From contig CALYLX010000021.1 in NCBI GenBank assembly GCA_944990035.1, positions 62,001-126,000 of the forward strand: a stretch of 64,000 bases of DNA, read 5' to 3'. The translations under genes and the position numbers were made by a program. The notes under the pieces are model-generated. The model was not told the DNA's origin. It did no database searches and saw only the letters and a program-made list of their open reading frames with translations. Within the stretch, counting starts at the first letter, position 1; every line of letters begins with the position of its first letter. This stretch comes from Clitopilus passeckerianus. Lineage: Eukaryota > Basidiomycota > Agaricomycetes > Agaricales > Entolomataceae. Below, in pieces: positions 11,308 through 24,200 of this stretch.

Positions 11308-11519
11308 TACTCATAGTTGGCATGTTACCCTACCAAACGATTGCAAATGTTATGAAATCAGGAATAGCCCACAACTGCTGTGGTGAAGAAAGACCGACTG
11401 AACGATGTTGAATAGTAGCGCGTCTTCATTCAATCCGAAAAGTAGAAGGTATATGAGATCGAAAGATATTCAATGAATTACGGTAGTCCTCGTTTCCTCC
11501 AGATCAACTACCCACTCCC

Positions 11520-14500
11520 TCACTCATATTCAACCTTCAACGACCTATCCAGCGACACGCCCACAGTAACGCTCAACACCTTGCTCGCCGCATCATACGT
11601 CACTCCCGTCGATCCAACGTTCTTCCCATTAACCCTCACCCTCTTCGGCTGCTGTCCAACACCAGCAAACACAACCTTACTGGTCTTCACGCCCAACTTA
11701 TACCCGAAGTGTCCCTTCACCTGGAACGTCCCCTTCCCACTCTTCTCCACAAAGTCCAAATCCAAGTCCGTCGACTCTCTCTGTGTAATAGAAACACCAT
11801 CATCAACGTAGAGGCTTCCAGTCGCGGTGCGGGTCTTGCCAGAAAGCGCAGAGGGGGCAACGACAAACTCGAAATCGACCTTCCTCAGCTCGGTGGTCAA
11901 CATCGCGCCCTTCTCCCTCGTGGGCAGAATGGTTCCACCCCTGACGTGTACGGGGATCTCGTCCCAGCCGACGTTATCCTTCTTCACAGCCGCACCCTGT
12001 CCCTCAACGACAGTCCAGGTACCGAACTCATACCACGTATCCTTGGGGAGGTAGAACGAGACGCTCTGGCTTTCCTCATCCGTGACGGGAGATACGAGGA
12101 GAGCGTCGCCGTAGAAGAATTGGAGGTCGATAGGGTAGATGTTGGTGTCCTTGGGGAACTTGTACCAGAGGGGGTGGAGGACGGGAGTTCCGGTGGTATG
12201 TGCGGTGTGGAAAGCGGTGAAGATATAGTCGATGAGCCTGTATCGGATCTCGAGGACGGATTTTGCAGCGGCGGTGGTTGCGGGCCAGCGGTAGAATTCT
12301 TGGGAGATGGAGGAGTCTTGGTTGTGCTGGAAGGAGACGAACAGTTGTTAGCTCCTGCTTCACGACTCAGGAGGTAAAGAGCAGAACTCACGTTTCGCAT
12401 GAATGGATAGAATCCTCCAAGCGTAGCCCATCTCGCGCAAAGATGTTCAGTCGTGTTGTCACCTTGTTTCATATCAGCATCTGTCCTCGACCTCATGCAA
12501 ACGAAAACCGACTCACCAAATCCACAAATATCGCTACCAACCATAGGCACGCCATAAATGCCAGCAAAGCCAAGCATACCAGCAATGCTCTTCCTGTAAT
12601 GGTCCCAGTTGCTCAAGTTGTCACCCAGCCACTTCCCAGCGTGTGCACCACTTCCAGCAAACGTGCTGCGAGTGATAATGAGAGGACGCAACCCGGGACG
12701 ACGTGCGAGGAGAGCGTCACGGGTGGCGGTGGACATGAGGGAACCGTAGAGATTGTGGGTATCATAGGAGGAGAGGCCGTTGGCGTGAACTGTATCAGTC
12801 TATCCCGAAAAATCAAATTTGAGTCAGTTCATATATCCAGACGCGGAAAAGAGGGACGAAAACTCACGAAAGCAGTCCTACTCCCCAACTGCCCAGCCGC
12901 GTTCTGGATCTTATACGCCGGCTCGAGGAGGTCATCACCTGGCTCAACACGCTTCTGCAAAGTCGAAGCCGCTGGACGGTGCTCGACCCTCTTGGCCAAT
13001 CCCTCAGCGTCAACACCGCCGCTGCCGAATCCTGGACCACCTAGGGAGGCTTCCAGGGCAACCCGTGCGGAGTCGCGGCCTGTGATCCATGTAGCGTCTG
13101 CAGCGTGTCTGTAGGAATGAGAAGATATGGTTAGTGGTTGTGTGTGGCAAGGACAGGCGGAAAGGATTTACCTAGCAACGACCGTGTTGCCATTCTGGAA
13201 AATCGGCGCATCGGGTGGGGGAGGTGGGTTGGTCCTTGGAGGAGGGAGGTTCTGCTCCTTGGCTTGTGCGAAGGGGTCCGTGCAGGGGTAGTTGCAGAAC
13301 TGTCGAGGAGAAGCGCAGGCCAGATCAGGTCGGGAAGGATCCCCGGGGAGGAGAGACGTACAGAAGCAGGCTCGTTCATATCAATCCAGACGCCATCAAT
13401 ATCCAGACCAGCCTCGGGCGAGTAGAACGACTCGAACTCCTTATTCCAGTAATCTTGAGTCTTGCGGTTGAACCAGTCGGGATAGACCGTCACACCTATA
13501 GACCGAAGTGGTTAAAACCGCGAAATGACGCGTTATAGATGACAGTTATACGCACCAGGCCAAACCAGGCCAAGACTTGCATTATTCTCGCCTTTAGGTC
13601 CAGTGCTCAAGGGTCCGTTCTTCATCCAGATATCAGCGGCCTTGCCGTTGTCGTAAGCACCGTAGTTGGAGTCGGGGAGGTAGGCGACGGCGGGGTCGGT
13701 CATTACGACTAGAAGTTGAGGTCAGTTCGGGCTAGCCGAGAAGGGGAGAAGGAAGGAAGCACGTACTGTACTTCTGGGTCTTGTTGTGGAGGTACGAGAC
13801 GATCTCCCTCATGCGGTTGAGAGGGAAGTACTGAGGGTCAAGCGTGAATACCTGTCGCTCATGCATGTAGTCGATGTCAGTCCACATTGTCTCCAGAGGA
13901 ATCTCGGCAGCGGAGTAGTTGGTGATGACATTCGCTACGTCGATGTAGTCTGTGCAAACCATGTAGTTAGTATACCGCGTTGAGATGTAGAGATAGAAGC
14001 CGCTAACCTTTGTACCCAAACCGACACTGATGCAAACCGAAACTCCAGTACGGCACCTCAGCCGGCTTGCCCGTAAGCTCCATGTACTGCTTGACCACCT
14101 CCTCCGGTTGGTTTTCGCTGCCAGCCAAGAAGTAGAAGTCCAACACGCCTCCAATAACGTTGTACTCCAGACCTCCATTTCCGAGTTTCACATCCATGCC
14201 GTTCGAGTTGAGCAAGAAGACACCATGGGTGCCAGTAGAGCGGTGCTCGAGGTAGATGGGGTGGTTGGAGTAGAGATTAGTTCCAGTGGGGATACCATAG
14301 GCGTCGCGAGACCAGAGGGTGATGGTGGTGTTGGTGGGCGAGAGACGGAAGGGGTTGGTATGTTCGCCCAAACCATAGATGTTGGCGTTCTCTGGGAGGT
14401 TGGTCTTCACGCGGAGATATTGTGACTCGAAGATGAGAGGGTTGTTCTTGGTGGAGAACAGCACCTCCTTGGTGGACTTGCGGACGATGGAGAAGGAGAA

Positions 14501-14896
14501 TGGGGAGGCGGTGTATTCGAATTGGATGGTTGACTTTTTGGAGGAAGAGGAGTGGTGGGAGGAGGGGCGGGGGAAGACAGAGTCTGGGACTTCGTATCGT
14601 TTCGTGGAGGGGTCGGTGATTTTGAGATGGATACGCGTGTCGGTCTCGTACTCGACCTCCAACTTCAGCTTCTTGAGGTCGGTGCCATACACGTTACATG
14701 CCGTGCCAGCCAGAACCAAATCGGCTGTCAGCCCACTGCCGCTGGTGTGAACATTCTGGGCATTGTATCCAGGGCATTTGGTGATGTCCCCAGTGTTCGT
14801 AGTGTTGAACGGTGCAGGGTCTTGAGCCAAGACTGAGAGAGAGGACGAGAGTAAGGTTGCGAGCAGGACGAAGCGCGGGCTGAGTGTGAGAGGCAT
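11520..14896 (-). CDS. Secreted alpha-glucosidase, glycoside hydrolase family 31, 962 aa
   Basis: Nine exons on the minus strand: 14008-14896, 13767-13949, 13556-13708, 13362-13495, 13172-13299, 12868-13108, 12517-12799, 12392-12462, 11520-12326. A signal peptide ([20 protein letters not shown]) precedes the N-terminal beta domain, the GH31 barrel and a C-terminal beta domain. The nucleophile is Asp ~447 in [10 protein letters not shown]; the acid/base is Asp ~636 in [17 protein letters not shown] and [15 protein letters not shown] are also typical. The enzyme releases glucose from the non-reducing ends of maltose and starch oligomers outside the cell. Length is normal for fungal members. The acceptor at 12463 is CAAG rather than YAG. 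A TATA box lies about 85 bases upstream of the start. Confidence 0.93.
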
Positions 14897-14980
14897 GTTG
14901 ACGTACTCAGATCTCCTCTTGGGAACGAGAGGGAAAAGACCGAGTCGACAGAGGACTTCAATTCATTCCAATTCAACGAA

Positions 14981-14988
14981 TATTTATA
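14981..14988 (-). promoter_or_regulatory. TATA box of the GH31 gene
   Basis: TATAAATA on the minus strand, 85 bases before the ATG at 14896. The adjacent sequence to about 15310 has no gene. Confidence 0.6.
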
Positions 14989-15310
14989 CGAGATGGAGGC
15001 AAGCAGGGCTAACAAGGATGTGCATGCGAGTGGGAGGAGCATGAGGACTGTATTGGTCCGGTGATTCGCTTACGGCCATACGCGACGGTAAACCGGGGAA
15101 ATTGCCGCATTAGGAAATAGACGCTCGGCTTGGCGCGCTTGTCCGCACTACCAGCTTTCACCTTAACCTTCAACTATTCAAATAACATTGAACGATAACG
15201 AACCCAATACCGACAATACAAAGGACTTTGACCTCGATTAGCTACCCTGCACTTATCCACCTCCTCCTAGCTTCTTTCCTCGTTGATTGAAATCACTTCT
15301 TCGTCTCCTA

Positions 15311-15868
15311 ATGATGAATCAAGTGATCACCCATACGCATGGTTCTCAGACCTCGGTATCCACAGCCCTTTCCCCAAGAATGTACGCCTATGAAGAAATT
15401 TACGCCAACCGCCAAATAGAAATCTACGTAGATCGGTGGATGACAGAATATGACCGCGCAAGAATGACGAGGTGGCTTGTCCGTTGAATCAGGAGGGACC
15501 CTTACGCCAACGTCCATGCGACGTTCCATATGCTCCAGCCCGTCTACCCGCTCTGGGGCCCCAAAGTCTTGCGTAACCTGGGAATTTGTGAAGAAATATC
15601 AGAACATACGACCGGCGTTGTTCGCGTTTTATGGTTACCGGCTCCGGTCTGGTGACGAAGATTGTTTGGTGCTTCTTGGGAGGTACTCCGCCGTCTGTCC
15701 TACTTCCCTGATCAGCTCTGGGTGCGGGTAGAAATTCCATACAAAACTCGACGTCTGTATTTCTACTGAAAAGTCGTCAGTTTTCGCAACATCGACATCC
15801 TAGCATCGCATGGCCCTCCCCAAAAAACATTCCAGACGACAATTTTTGAAACTGTTCCTCCCGCATAA
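15311..15868 (+). pseudogene. Unknown reading frame interrupted by three in-frame TGA codons
   Basis: From ATG 15311 one frame runs 186 codons to TAA 15868 with no shift. It is broken only by TGA at 15485, 15653 and 15767. The translated pieces (YEEIYANRQIEIYVDRWM, ANVHATFHMLQPVYPLWG, FPDQLWVRVEIPY) look protein-like throughout, whereas the other frames do not. No normal-sized intron removes the stops; the only splice-like pair around the first is 21 nt apart. I read it as a recently disabled gene or gene fragment of unknown family. Confidence 0.4.
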
Positions 15869-16427
15869 ACTTCTCAACGACTGCTCCCGGACGCGTTTGC
15901 ACATATGCTTCTCTTAGTTTCTCCTGGCACATGGCACCCCTCCGAGCCAACCACAGCCTATGACCTCACAAAAGCTCACAAATCATCATTCTGCCCGCTT
16001 CGACAAGCTTCGACCGACCCACTTCTCCGCGTCGGTTTTCCCCTGGCGAGAGGATAGACTTTTCTGATCGTGGCAACTCGATCTATTTTCTACTTGGCTT
16101 TTTGGCTTCTTAGCAATACTCGAGAAGCTTCTTTTCATTATGGTTATCAACCCTCGATCCTAGATTGGTATCACCTTGTGGTCGCGGTTGGACCTGGCTG
16201 GACCGACTTACTCATTCGTCACGACGGGCTTGTAGATTCCACTGTATCTCTGAATTAGGACATGCAGCCTTGCCGACGTTCTGGATTACTATAGGTGATA
16301 TCCTGGCATTACGGGAGTCTCCCTCGTTCGCTGCTAAGCTAAACTCGACAGTTACAGCTTTTTGACTGTATTGTTGGAGACTCCCACTCCAGCCCTCTTC
16401 ACACGAGGTCTAGTTTCAGCTGTATCA
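15869..16427. other. Intergenic region
   Basis: No gene or repeat that I can support. Only short frames are present, and this is the downstream side of the minus-strand gene ending at 16428. Confidence 0.4.
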
Positions 16428-17580
16428 CTATACGAAGCATCTTGGCCTCTCATCTGCTCCCTTATAATACACGATACATTCCCTCCGCTTCTTCATTGGC
16501 AGAACCGCCAGTGGATATCGCCACCACTGCTTGCGTTTCTCCTCTCGAATCCTCTTTACAATGGCCAAACTCTCCAATTTGATCTCTATGGTATACTTGC
16601 GAAGTATACAGAGCTGTTCTCTGAGCACACCATTTGCCTCGTGTCGTCTCAGGGGGGAACATATCTCCAAGCCTGTATATATCTCATGAATATTATCAAC
16701 ATGTACGAAGCGTTCGGAACTCCATGAAACGTACATTTTGAACCCTCCGCCTTTCGCACAATCAGATTGTCTAGGTACTCCCATAGCTCCTCTTCCCGTG
16801 GATCCACCAACAACTCGTCTACCTCCTCCTTCTCGTGGTATTCAAACGGTACCCGCGTCAACTCCTTCAGAATAGGTTTTGAGCCCTCCCAGATGACGTC
16901 AAGGTGTGTCGGTTGGATGACTTCGTTGAATTCCTTGAGCAAATGGACTTGTGTCTCAAGCGTCCGAAACCAATCGTACGCTACCTTTTCGAACTCGTTT
17001 CGAAAGGGTTCATAGGTGACTTTTTGTGAAGAAGTCATTCCGTTGGTCAGCCATTTCCAGCTTTTCCACATCGCGGCTTATACGCCAGAAGGGATGGGAT
17101 GGAGGAGAGGGCTCCAATATCGGGACGTTGGAGGAGGCTCTCGATATTTTAAATGCTTGCTGAGTGGATAAGAGGGAGTGGACCTGCAGTCCTAAAGCCT
17201 GCATCTCAACTCCATCAGTGAGAGGATGTGCAGGTACATATGAGACATCGCAGTGGGTCATGTCGTACCCAGAGATGCATAGGTATAAATGATTATGGAA
17301 AGTGAATGCGCTTTGTGTGCCCCAGGTGATATGATACTTACACCACACTTCCAACAGATACGACTGGCTAGTAGGTGAATCGTGAACAGCTCTTGAATGT
17401 GGCGCCAAACGTACCCGTACAAGAGGGAGCCGTTAGTATTTATTTGTCCATTTAGAGGTCCAGGATCCCTTACCGTGCTGAATGGAGAAGATCATGCAGG
17501 ATCCTATCCACGACACACAAGAGAAAGCCTGAAAAATGCCGTAGATAGGAGGGTTTGGAAGCTTCAAGTTCCTCAGTCAT
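16428..17580 (-). CDS. Hypothetical four-exon protein, 314 aa
   Basis: Exons on the minus strand are 17474-17580, 17084-17391, 16735-17019 and 16428-16672, joining to exactly 315 codons. Introns carry clear signals: a TACTAAC branch point before the 17392 acceptor, CTGAC before 17020, and a GTACGT donor at 16734. The start is the first ATG (MTEELEASKPSYLRHFSG), as the same frame has a stop just upstream. The protein has no signal peptide. The middle is acidic and Glu-rich (EYHEKEEVDELLVDPREEE) and the C-terminal exon is basic (RIREEKRKQWWR). I recognise no family. Coherent exons in three different frames argue that the gene is real. Confidence 0.6.
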
Positions 17581-18211
17581 TTTTCGATCGTATCATAGCT
17601 GAAAATGTATCACTGGGGACTGGTACAGTCTGCGGATCTTAGGGCTAGTAGGGGTCTGAAGAGTATTAGCTCTACATTTCTCTTCTTCAAGTCGGTCGCC
17701 ACCAGTGCAGTGAGCTCACACGCCCACGTCTACACAAGCTACTTTACATCGGGGCCTGTATCTCCACCCTTTAGACCCTTCAAAATCAGAAAGGACTCCG
17801 TCTCCATGTCTGTAATCGCAAATCACGTTCCTCTGCATTGTGGTCTCTGATAGAGACAGACATGGGCCGACCTGACCATCCGTGGCGAACTTTTCGGTCT
17901 TGTGATGGTCTCGAAGTACCATTACATGCCACTCATATCCTATATTTCCCCACTTCTTTCGTGTCCTAGGCGACATTAACCAACGCCTTCACCCGGTGAA
18001 ACCCTCGTTGGCGGTCCGTCGTATGACCCAGTCATTGTCTTCTAGGTGGATGTCGTGATTGCACGGCTGGCCATTTTAATCACTCCTTCGAGAGCCAGAT
18101 ATGGGGTGTAGATCGGAACGTGGGATCCATGTGGCCTGGTATTCAATACAGATCAACATTCAGACGCTCAACACCTTCACTGCACATCATCATCACGGTC
18201 TCGGTCGTTTC
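17581..18211. other. Intergenic region with one weak minus-strand frame
   Basis: A minus-strand frame at 17976-17716 (86 codons, ATG start) reads as possible protein but has no partner exons or domain. The 3' part is upstream sequence of the NACHT gene. Confidence 0.25.
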
Positions 18212-19639
18212 ATGACCTCGATGTCACTCTTTAACCAGGCTTCGAATATAACGATTTCTGACACCAACTTCATTCAGTATGGTAACCAATCAGGTGCGCC
18301 CTTGGTCTGCTATAGGTTCATAACATTCTAATTTGTGTTGACAGATGCGCTGACGAGGCTTAGCAAGTTCGTGGTCTTGGCTGCAACGCACAAGTCTGAC
18401 AACCACTGCGATCAGCCAAAATGCCATCCGGAAACCCGTGTTGCAATTCTTGAGAAGATAGATCGTTGGGCAGACGGAGCTGGGGAACCAATACTATGCA
18501 TTACTGGACCTGCAGGCGCGGGTAAATCAGCGATAGCTCGGACTCTCGTTGAAATGTGGGAACAACGTGGCATTCTTGGTGCTAGCTTCTTTTTCTTGAG
18601 AAGCGTAGCTAGTCTAAACAATAGGAAATACTTCCTCCCAACAATCGCTTACCAGCTTGGGCAAAGATACCCTTTCATGCTACCCCACATTCAGGACGCT
18701 GTTTCCAGAGACCCTTTGATCTTTGAGAGGTCCTTTATTGATCAGCTACACGCCCTCATCATCTCTCCACTGCATGCGATAATCAATGGAGGAGGTCCCA
18801 TTCCCGTGATGGTCATAGTCATCGACGGTCTAGATGAATGCTCGATTAGATACGAAGGCGTACACTACGAGGATCAGCAGCGGCAGATACTCCAAGCCAT
18901 AGCCTCAATCGTTGGCAAGAGACTCCCAATCCGGTTCCTTGTCGCCAGCCGTCCCGAACGTCAGATCCGCCAGTCTTTCGCCGATGAACCCCTGTCTCGG
19001 GTCACTTCTCGAATCGTTCTGACTGGGGGATCTGACGCAGAGAGCGATATCGAGACTTTCTTGGAGTGTAAGTTCGCTGAGATCAGACAGAAGAAACCAA
19101 CCCTTGACATTGCGTGGTCGCGCTCGGGCACAATCCTAAGGCTGGTGAAGATGTCTTCTGGCTATTTCATTTACCCATCAGCCGTCATCCGACATCTTTC
19201 ATCTCCTCACACCAATCCGGAGGAGGGCCTACAAGAGATTCTTGGCCACTCCTCTCCTATCAATCAAACGTCCCGTCCTTTTGGACAACTGAATGCATTC
19301 TACATCCACATCTTGGAATCAGTCGCTAGCACATCCAAGCAGAATGTATCGGAGATTCTTCAGCTCTTGGTTTGGATGAGCTACCTGACTATTAAACCCC
19401 AAACTTATGATGCGGAAACACAAGTCCAGTCACTTCAGCATCTCGCCGACATCCTTTGCACAACCTCTACTCAGATCCTGACGGATCTCGTTGACCTGCA
19501 CTCGATCCTAGCAATCCCGGAAAACCCAAAAGCCGGACCAATTCGATTCATTCATGCTTCGTTTGGAGATTTCCTGGCGGATCCAGCCCGATCAGGTGTT
19601 TTTCACACCAGCAGGCCGACGCCCATTCATGTTCGATGA
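18212..19639 (+). CDS. NACHT-domain NTPase, short form, 454 aa
   Basis: Two exons: 18212-18281 and 18345-19639. The N-terminus (MSLFNQASNITISDTNF) is the short leader found on many agaricomycete NLR-type proteins. The NACHT module follows: Walker A GPAGAGKS (~78-85), Walker B VIDGLDEC, and sensor-like FLVASRPERQ. The usual helical region closes with IRFIHASFGDFLADPARS. Such STAND ATPases act as regulated switches in non-self recognition and programmed cell death in fungi; no such role is shown here. The frame stops about ten codons after the NACHT-associated region, so no WD40, ankyrin or TPR sensor follows. It may be a natural minimal form or a truncated gene. ATG 18212 and 18221 are both possible starts. 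Confidence 0.8.
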
Positions 19640-20009
19640 AGCTTATGAAGTTTACTAGTAGATTTCACTACGCGTGGTCCTCGGTGCATGCAGCCTGGAA
19701 CCTCTTATTTGCCTTCGACTGTGAAGTCTCATATTTCATTGAAATATGTTTCCACCCGGAACGGCAAAGTCTTCTACTCGTTTGTCGTGTGCCCAAGGTG
19801 TTGATTTGGGCCCTTCTAGTACGATCCTTTCTTTCGAGTCGGTGGAACGCAACTCAATGGCTTCCCTTTTATAGCTTTCCGATCTGAGCGAGATCTGGAG
19901 ATCACCATCGAAGTGGTTCTGGCTACTGACAACCAGGAATGTGCACCTACTTCTCGTAACTATTCAACTTCAATTTAGCGCCTTCTTCTGGCCCGCCATC
20001 CATCATCTC

Positions 20010-20300
20010 ATGGATATTGTATATATGTTCTTTCTCTTTCTATTGCTTTTTGTGGCACAAGTTAGAGCGTTTGGTGGATTATTTGTTTTCATTATGGTTC
20101 CTCTATATCTGCTGTCCTTTACCACTGCTTTGCCGATGTTCCCAACACTTCCACCAATTCTCGGTATTCTCCCTTCGGAGAAATCCTTTTCGATGGTTCT
20201 GGTGTGCATCATCTTTTTCTCCTCGTACTGGATCTACATCGAGTTCCGCCCTCCTTGGAAACGTCGCATACCAGTCGAGTCTACAAATGCATTGCAATAA
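20010..20300 (+). CDS. Possible small membrane protein, 96 aa
   Basis: The ATG frame encodes about three hydrophobic segments (MDIVYMFFLFLLLFVAQV, then two more) and a basic tail (PPWKRRIP). It lies 370 bases after the NACHT stop on the same strand. It could be an independent small protein or the remnant of a membrane-spanning C-terminus of that gene; I found no splice path joining the two. The family is unknown. Confidence 0.3.
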   Translation: MDIVYMFFLFLLLFVAQVRAFGGLFVFIMVPLYLLSFTTALPMFPTLPPILGILPSEKSFSMVLVCIIFFSSYWIYIEFRPPWKRRIPVESTNALQ

Positions 20301-20601
20301 TAGCCTAGGAATGCAATTTTTTGACAACAGCGGTGTATCAATACCTCTCCTCGGTTCGATGCTCGTCTGGTCCTCTTCGTCTTCTACGTCACCGACCCTC
20401 ACCCCCAGCCACTTGCGTGATTTCAGCGCGTCATTACCAGATCGAAAATGTGGGTGCTTCCGCCGATTCGACCAGCCGCTGTCGGTTCTGAAGATCACCC
20501 GGAAAGGTGTGTCGGCACATGGAGGTATTTTAATGAGTGACTGGACAGATTAGAAGCGATCTCAGTAGTCCATTGACTGCATGGGGTATCTGCTTAGTAG
20601 C

Positions 20602-21149
20602 TCAAGTTTGGTTCGAGGTTTTTTCAACTTCAGGGATATCGTGAGTTAAGTGGTGTTGGAAGAAATCTAAGCACATACGTAGTGAAACTACTCCCTTACA
20701 TCCAGCAAGTTTCTCAGTATACTCTTCGCGCTCAAGGCACAACTCGTTTTGAATTCTCTTCGTACCATTCGGGTACCAAGTCTCCACCGCAAAATCAATA
20801 AATTTAGGGCCGGATACCAACTTGTCAGATGGAGGCGAAAGACGTACTTGACTGAATGAGGTTTTCAAACATCCGAAGGTGGAAGCATACTTGTTAAGCG
20901 CCTGTGTCAAAGCATCGACTGCCTTCATGTACCCATAGGGTGTACGTCCTGATATTCATGATCTCGTTCGGACAAGGTTGGTGGGGACATGACAGTACAA
21001 GAGCGCCTGGATAAGGAACGGCAAAATGTATGCCCAATGGAAGCAGGATCGAACAGCTGACCAGGCTTGAATCTGTTGGTAAGAAATCCTCGTATAAGAG
21101 TAGGCTTTTCAAAAGCCTGCGACCTGACAAGAAAGTCGGCTGCGTTCAA
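20602..21149 (-). pseudogene. Decayed gene fragment of unknown family
   Basis: Two minus-strand frames, 21149-20925 and 20928-20602, abut with a one-base shift. Both look protein-like (for example FKPGQLFDPASIGHTF and DFAVETWYPNGTKRI). There is no ATG for the upstream piece and no intron that repairs the shift. A degenerate gene is the simplest reading, with low certainty. Confidence 0.25.
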
Positions 21150-21279
21150 GCGGTGCGGAAACGGGCGCCGGCGTTACTAGCAACGTGCGATAGAAATGCA
21201 GTGAATATATTGTCATGCTCCTAGGCCACATGGTTGCGAACAGTATAGAAAAGACCGAAGAATAGGTACATGACAGGCT

Positions 21280-24200
21280 CGTGAAGTCATCCTGCTCTTG
21301 GGACCAGACAATCGGGTTAAACCGAGAAGAGCTGACCTGAAAGAATACAGGACTCAGTGATGTGGCAGAAAGAATGATGGGGGGAACTGACATTTTAACA
21401 CATTTTCCTGAAGCGGGTAGGAGCATTTATGGTCGCAGTGCCCGATCGGCATAACCGAGATTTGGGTGTGGTGCTGGGGGCCTCGAGATCTCCCGATAGT
21501 CCAATCTATCGAGAGAAGACAGAATAGGGTGTGGAGTCGGCCGCTGCTTCTTTCACCCTAGACGGCATGCTGCAGGTTGTTCACGAGCATCTTGCGGACT
21601 CGGGCATCTCTTCAGTTGGAAGATGGCTGCGTCCAGTATGTAATATCTGGTGGGGTACCGGCCTCACGGTATTTCGGCCAGGTGGGGCAGAGTGGTCGAA
21701 AGTGGCAGCAAACGAAGTTCTACGCGGCCAACTGCAAAAAGGCGTCAATCATCAAGGGAAACGAGAAAACGAGTAGCAAGAACTCACTTTTGAGGGTTTC
21801 ACAACTGCAAGAGTGTGTATACAACTACATTTTTCCTGGTATGGAGTAGCGACGATATGAGCTGCGAAGACGGTTTGACGATCATGGAGTTGGTAAGCCA
21901 AGCTGATTCCGAGTCGAGCGGAAACCTTCCTTGCTAACGTAAGCGCGTTGACCTGAACCGATTCAGAGATTGCTTGAGCTTGCTGCTCACCTTTTCTTAT
22001 TTTATTTTATTTGCCTCATGACGCCTGGACGCCATCTCGGACGCGTTTTCAAACCAAACGAACATTTACAGCCTCCGTGGGCGATATGAAAGAGCATCCG
22101 ACCGTGGATGGCTGGAACTATCGACCCAAAGGTTAGCAATCTCAGTTCTCAATCCTGTAGTCCTTGCAGCATGCTAACGACTGTCTTTTTATAGATGCTT
22201 GCAAACTTTTACCTCTTACCTGGGCACCGGCAGCTTCAAACTGCTCTGTTGCTGCTCTTCCGTAGAGTTCTTGACCTCTCGCCCACCGATGCGTCAACTT
22301 GGATCGACATTTCGCCTTTGACTCATCAGACATTTGAGGGTACCCGAGAGGAATAGAAAACCTTCTTCACAGAGGATGGAGACGGAGATATGTCCAGAAA
22401 TCACCCACGGGATGCTGGGTCGTTGGTGATTAATCACGAAGAGGTGAGGACCCTGACACTTTGACGGCGCAAAACCTGACGCGGACCGCCGTTAAACAGG
22501 ACTGCTGCCTGCACTTGCTGCCTTTCACGCAACTGCGCTGAGAGCTGTTTTGGACCGAGTGCTAGCTTGACCCCGAACCCATACCCTCACGAACGCGGAA
22601 AGAACAAACCGACATTCTCCCTGCACCTTACTCCCAAAACCTTCCACATCCGCCCCGGGAGACAAGAACACTTACCCATGCATACTCTTCCTGCTGCATC
22701 CACCACCAGGACCCCGACGGTGCATTCTGCTTCTTCACACATGAAGCTCAAGTCACCCATCTGCGAGGCGGTCAACGACTGGCAACAGCCGTACCACTCC
22801 CTACCTTTACTGCGCGACCTTCTCCGCGGGATCCAGCTAGAGCCTGGAAGCTTGAAGTCCTCCTTAGGGGCTACTCAAAGCTGAATGACCTACCCCTGGA
22901 TTCAAGTCGTCCGATCCGCCGGTGGGGCAAGCTGGATCGGTTGGGAAACATGAACAACATTCCAATGAGAGAGGACGGGGTGCTCGCCTGACGAGCAATT
23001 TTAGGACCTGACCACGGTGTTCGTATCGTTATGTTCGGGTAGATGATTTTCTTATTCTTATGGCATTTTGTTCGTTAGAGCATAGCTTTCGTCCGTATTG
23101 TTGTGATCGCAGAGTTTTTCCTGACCATATGTGCCTTGTTGTATCGACTACGATAATACTATTACTATCCATCCACAAGACCTTCAGTCCTTTGACCGCC
23201 AGTCCATCCATTGCCCTTCGATAATTCTTCCTGCACTGCTCGACACTCTTGCTCAAAGTGTAGGTGCCTGTAGGTCCATGTGTATGCCGCCGCTTTCGTG
23301 TTACAGTATGTCGCGCGCTACTATTCCCAAGTATGCATGGCTTCTGATGCTACGTGGTCTGGCTTCCTCCTGCCCCCACTATGCACCCACGGAACACACC
23401 CACTAACGAGTGTCGGGTTACGAGACGACAATTGCATGGTTCTAAAGTCTTTATAGCTTGTCATACGCCTTATGCCTCGATCTGTTGTGACTTGACGTCG
23501 CTATTCTTTATTGTTGAACTAGAGAGACTTTATAACTGGAGAGACTATATTATCCTTGTCGAGTTAGAACCCAAAAGTATCTCAGTATCGTCGCTTATCC
23601 CCAGCTTATACCCACAACTATCTCGTCAATTCAAGTTACTTCCTGCCACCACATAAACGGATTTGGTCGGTCTCAACTATTAGAATGTTTACCAGTCATA
23701 GGTGGAGAGATACGACTGCTGTGGACACTATGCCTACACGGGTGTGGCTATCATGCAATGTCGAAGAGATACCTCGGGGGAAAATCAAGCACGAACGGCC
23801 CTCTGTTACGTCCGTGGGGCCCCTTCATGCTGATGGCTTCGTTCGCTCGAGATTATCGCCCAGTAGACAAAAGCAGGTTCACGGGGACCTGGGTGGGCCC
23901 AAGATAATCAAAGGACGTTCGAGGGACCCAGATAGTATAAAGAAGTCTATCTTGGCGAACGGGACACTGCCTATCTCAGCGCGAATAGGTGAGCGGCACC
24001 GATTTCTTTTTCTCTCATACTCACCACCCTTACCAGATACCTCTTTTTTGATAGGTGCGACACAACATAGCAATGCCGAAAGCCCTCCTCATGGCCGGAC
24101 TGGTTCTTCTTCTGTGAACCCGTTTAGATATCGTTATATTCCCCTTCCTGATGTGGAAGATATCGACGAACCACCATCTGAACGAAGCGGACCCAGGACC

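Noticed and set aside
11709..13114. Long plus-strand frames over the GH31 gene
   Set aside because: They are antisense to conserved GH31 exons and have no domain.
15311..15868. Selenoprotein or stop-codon reassignment to explain the three TGA codons
   Set aside because: All well-supported genes in the window use TGG for Trp and several use TGA as a real stop (for example the GH31 and ankyrin genes). Fungi of this group have no selenocysteine system.
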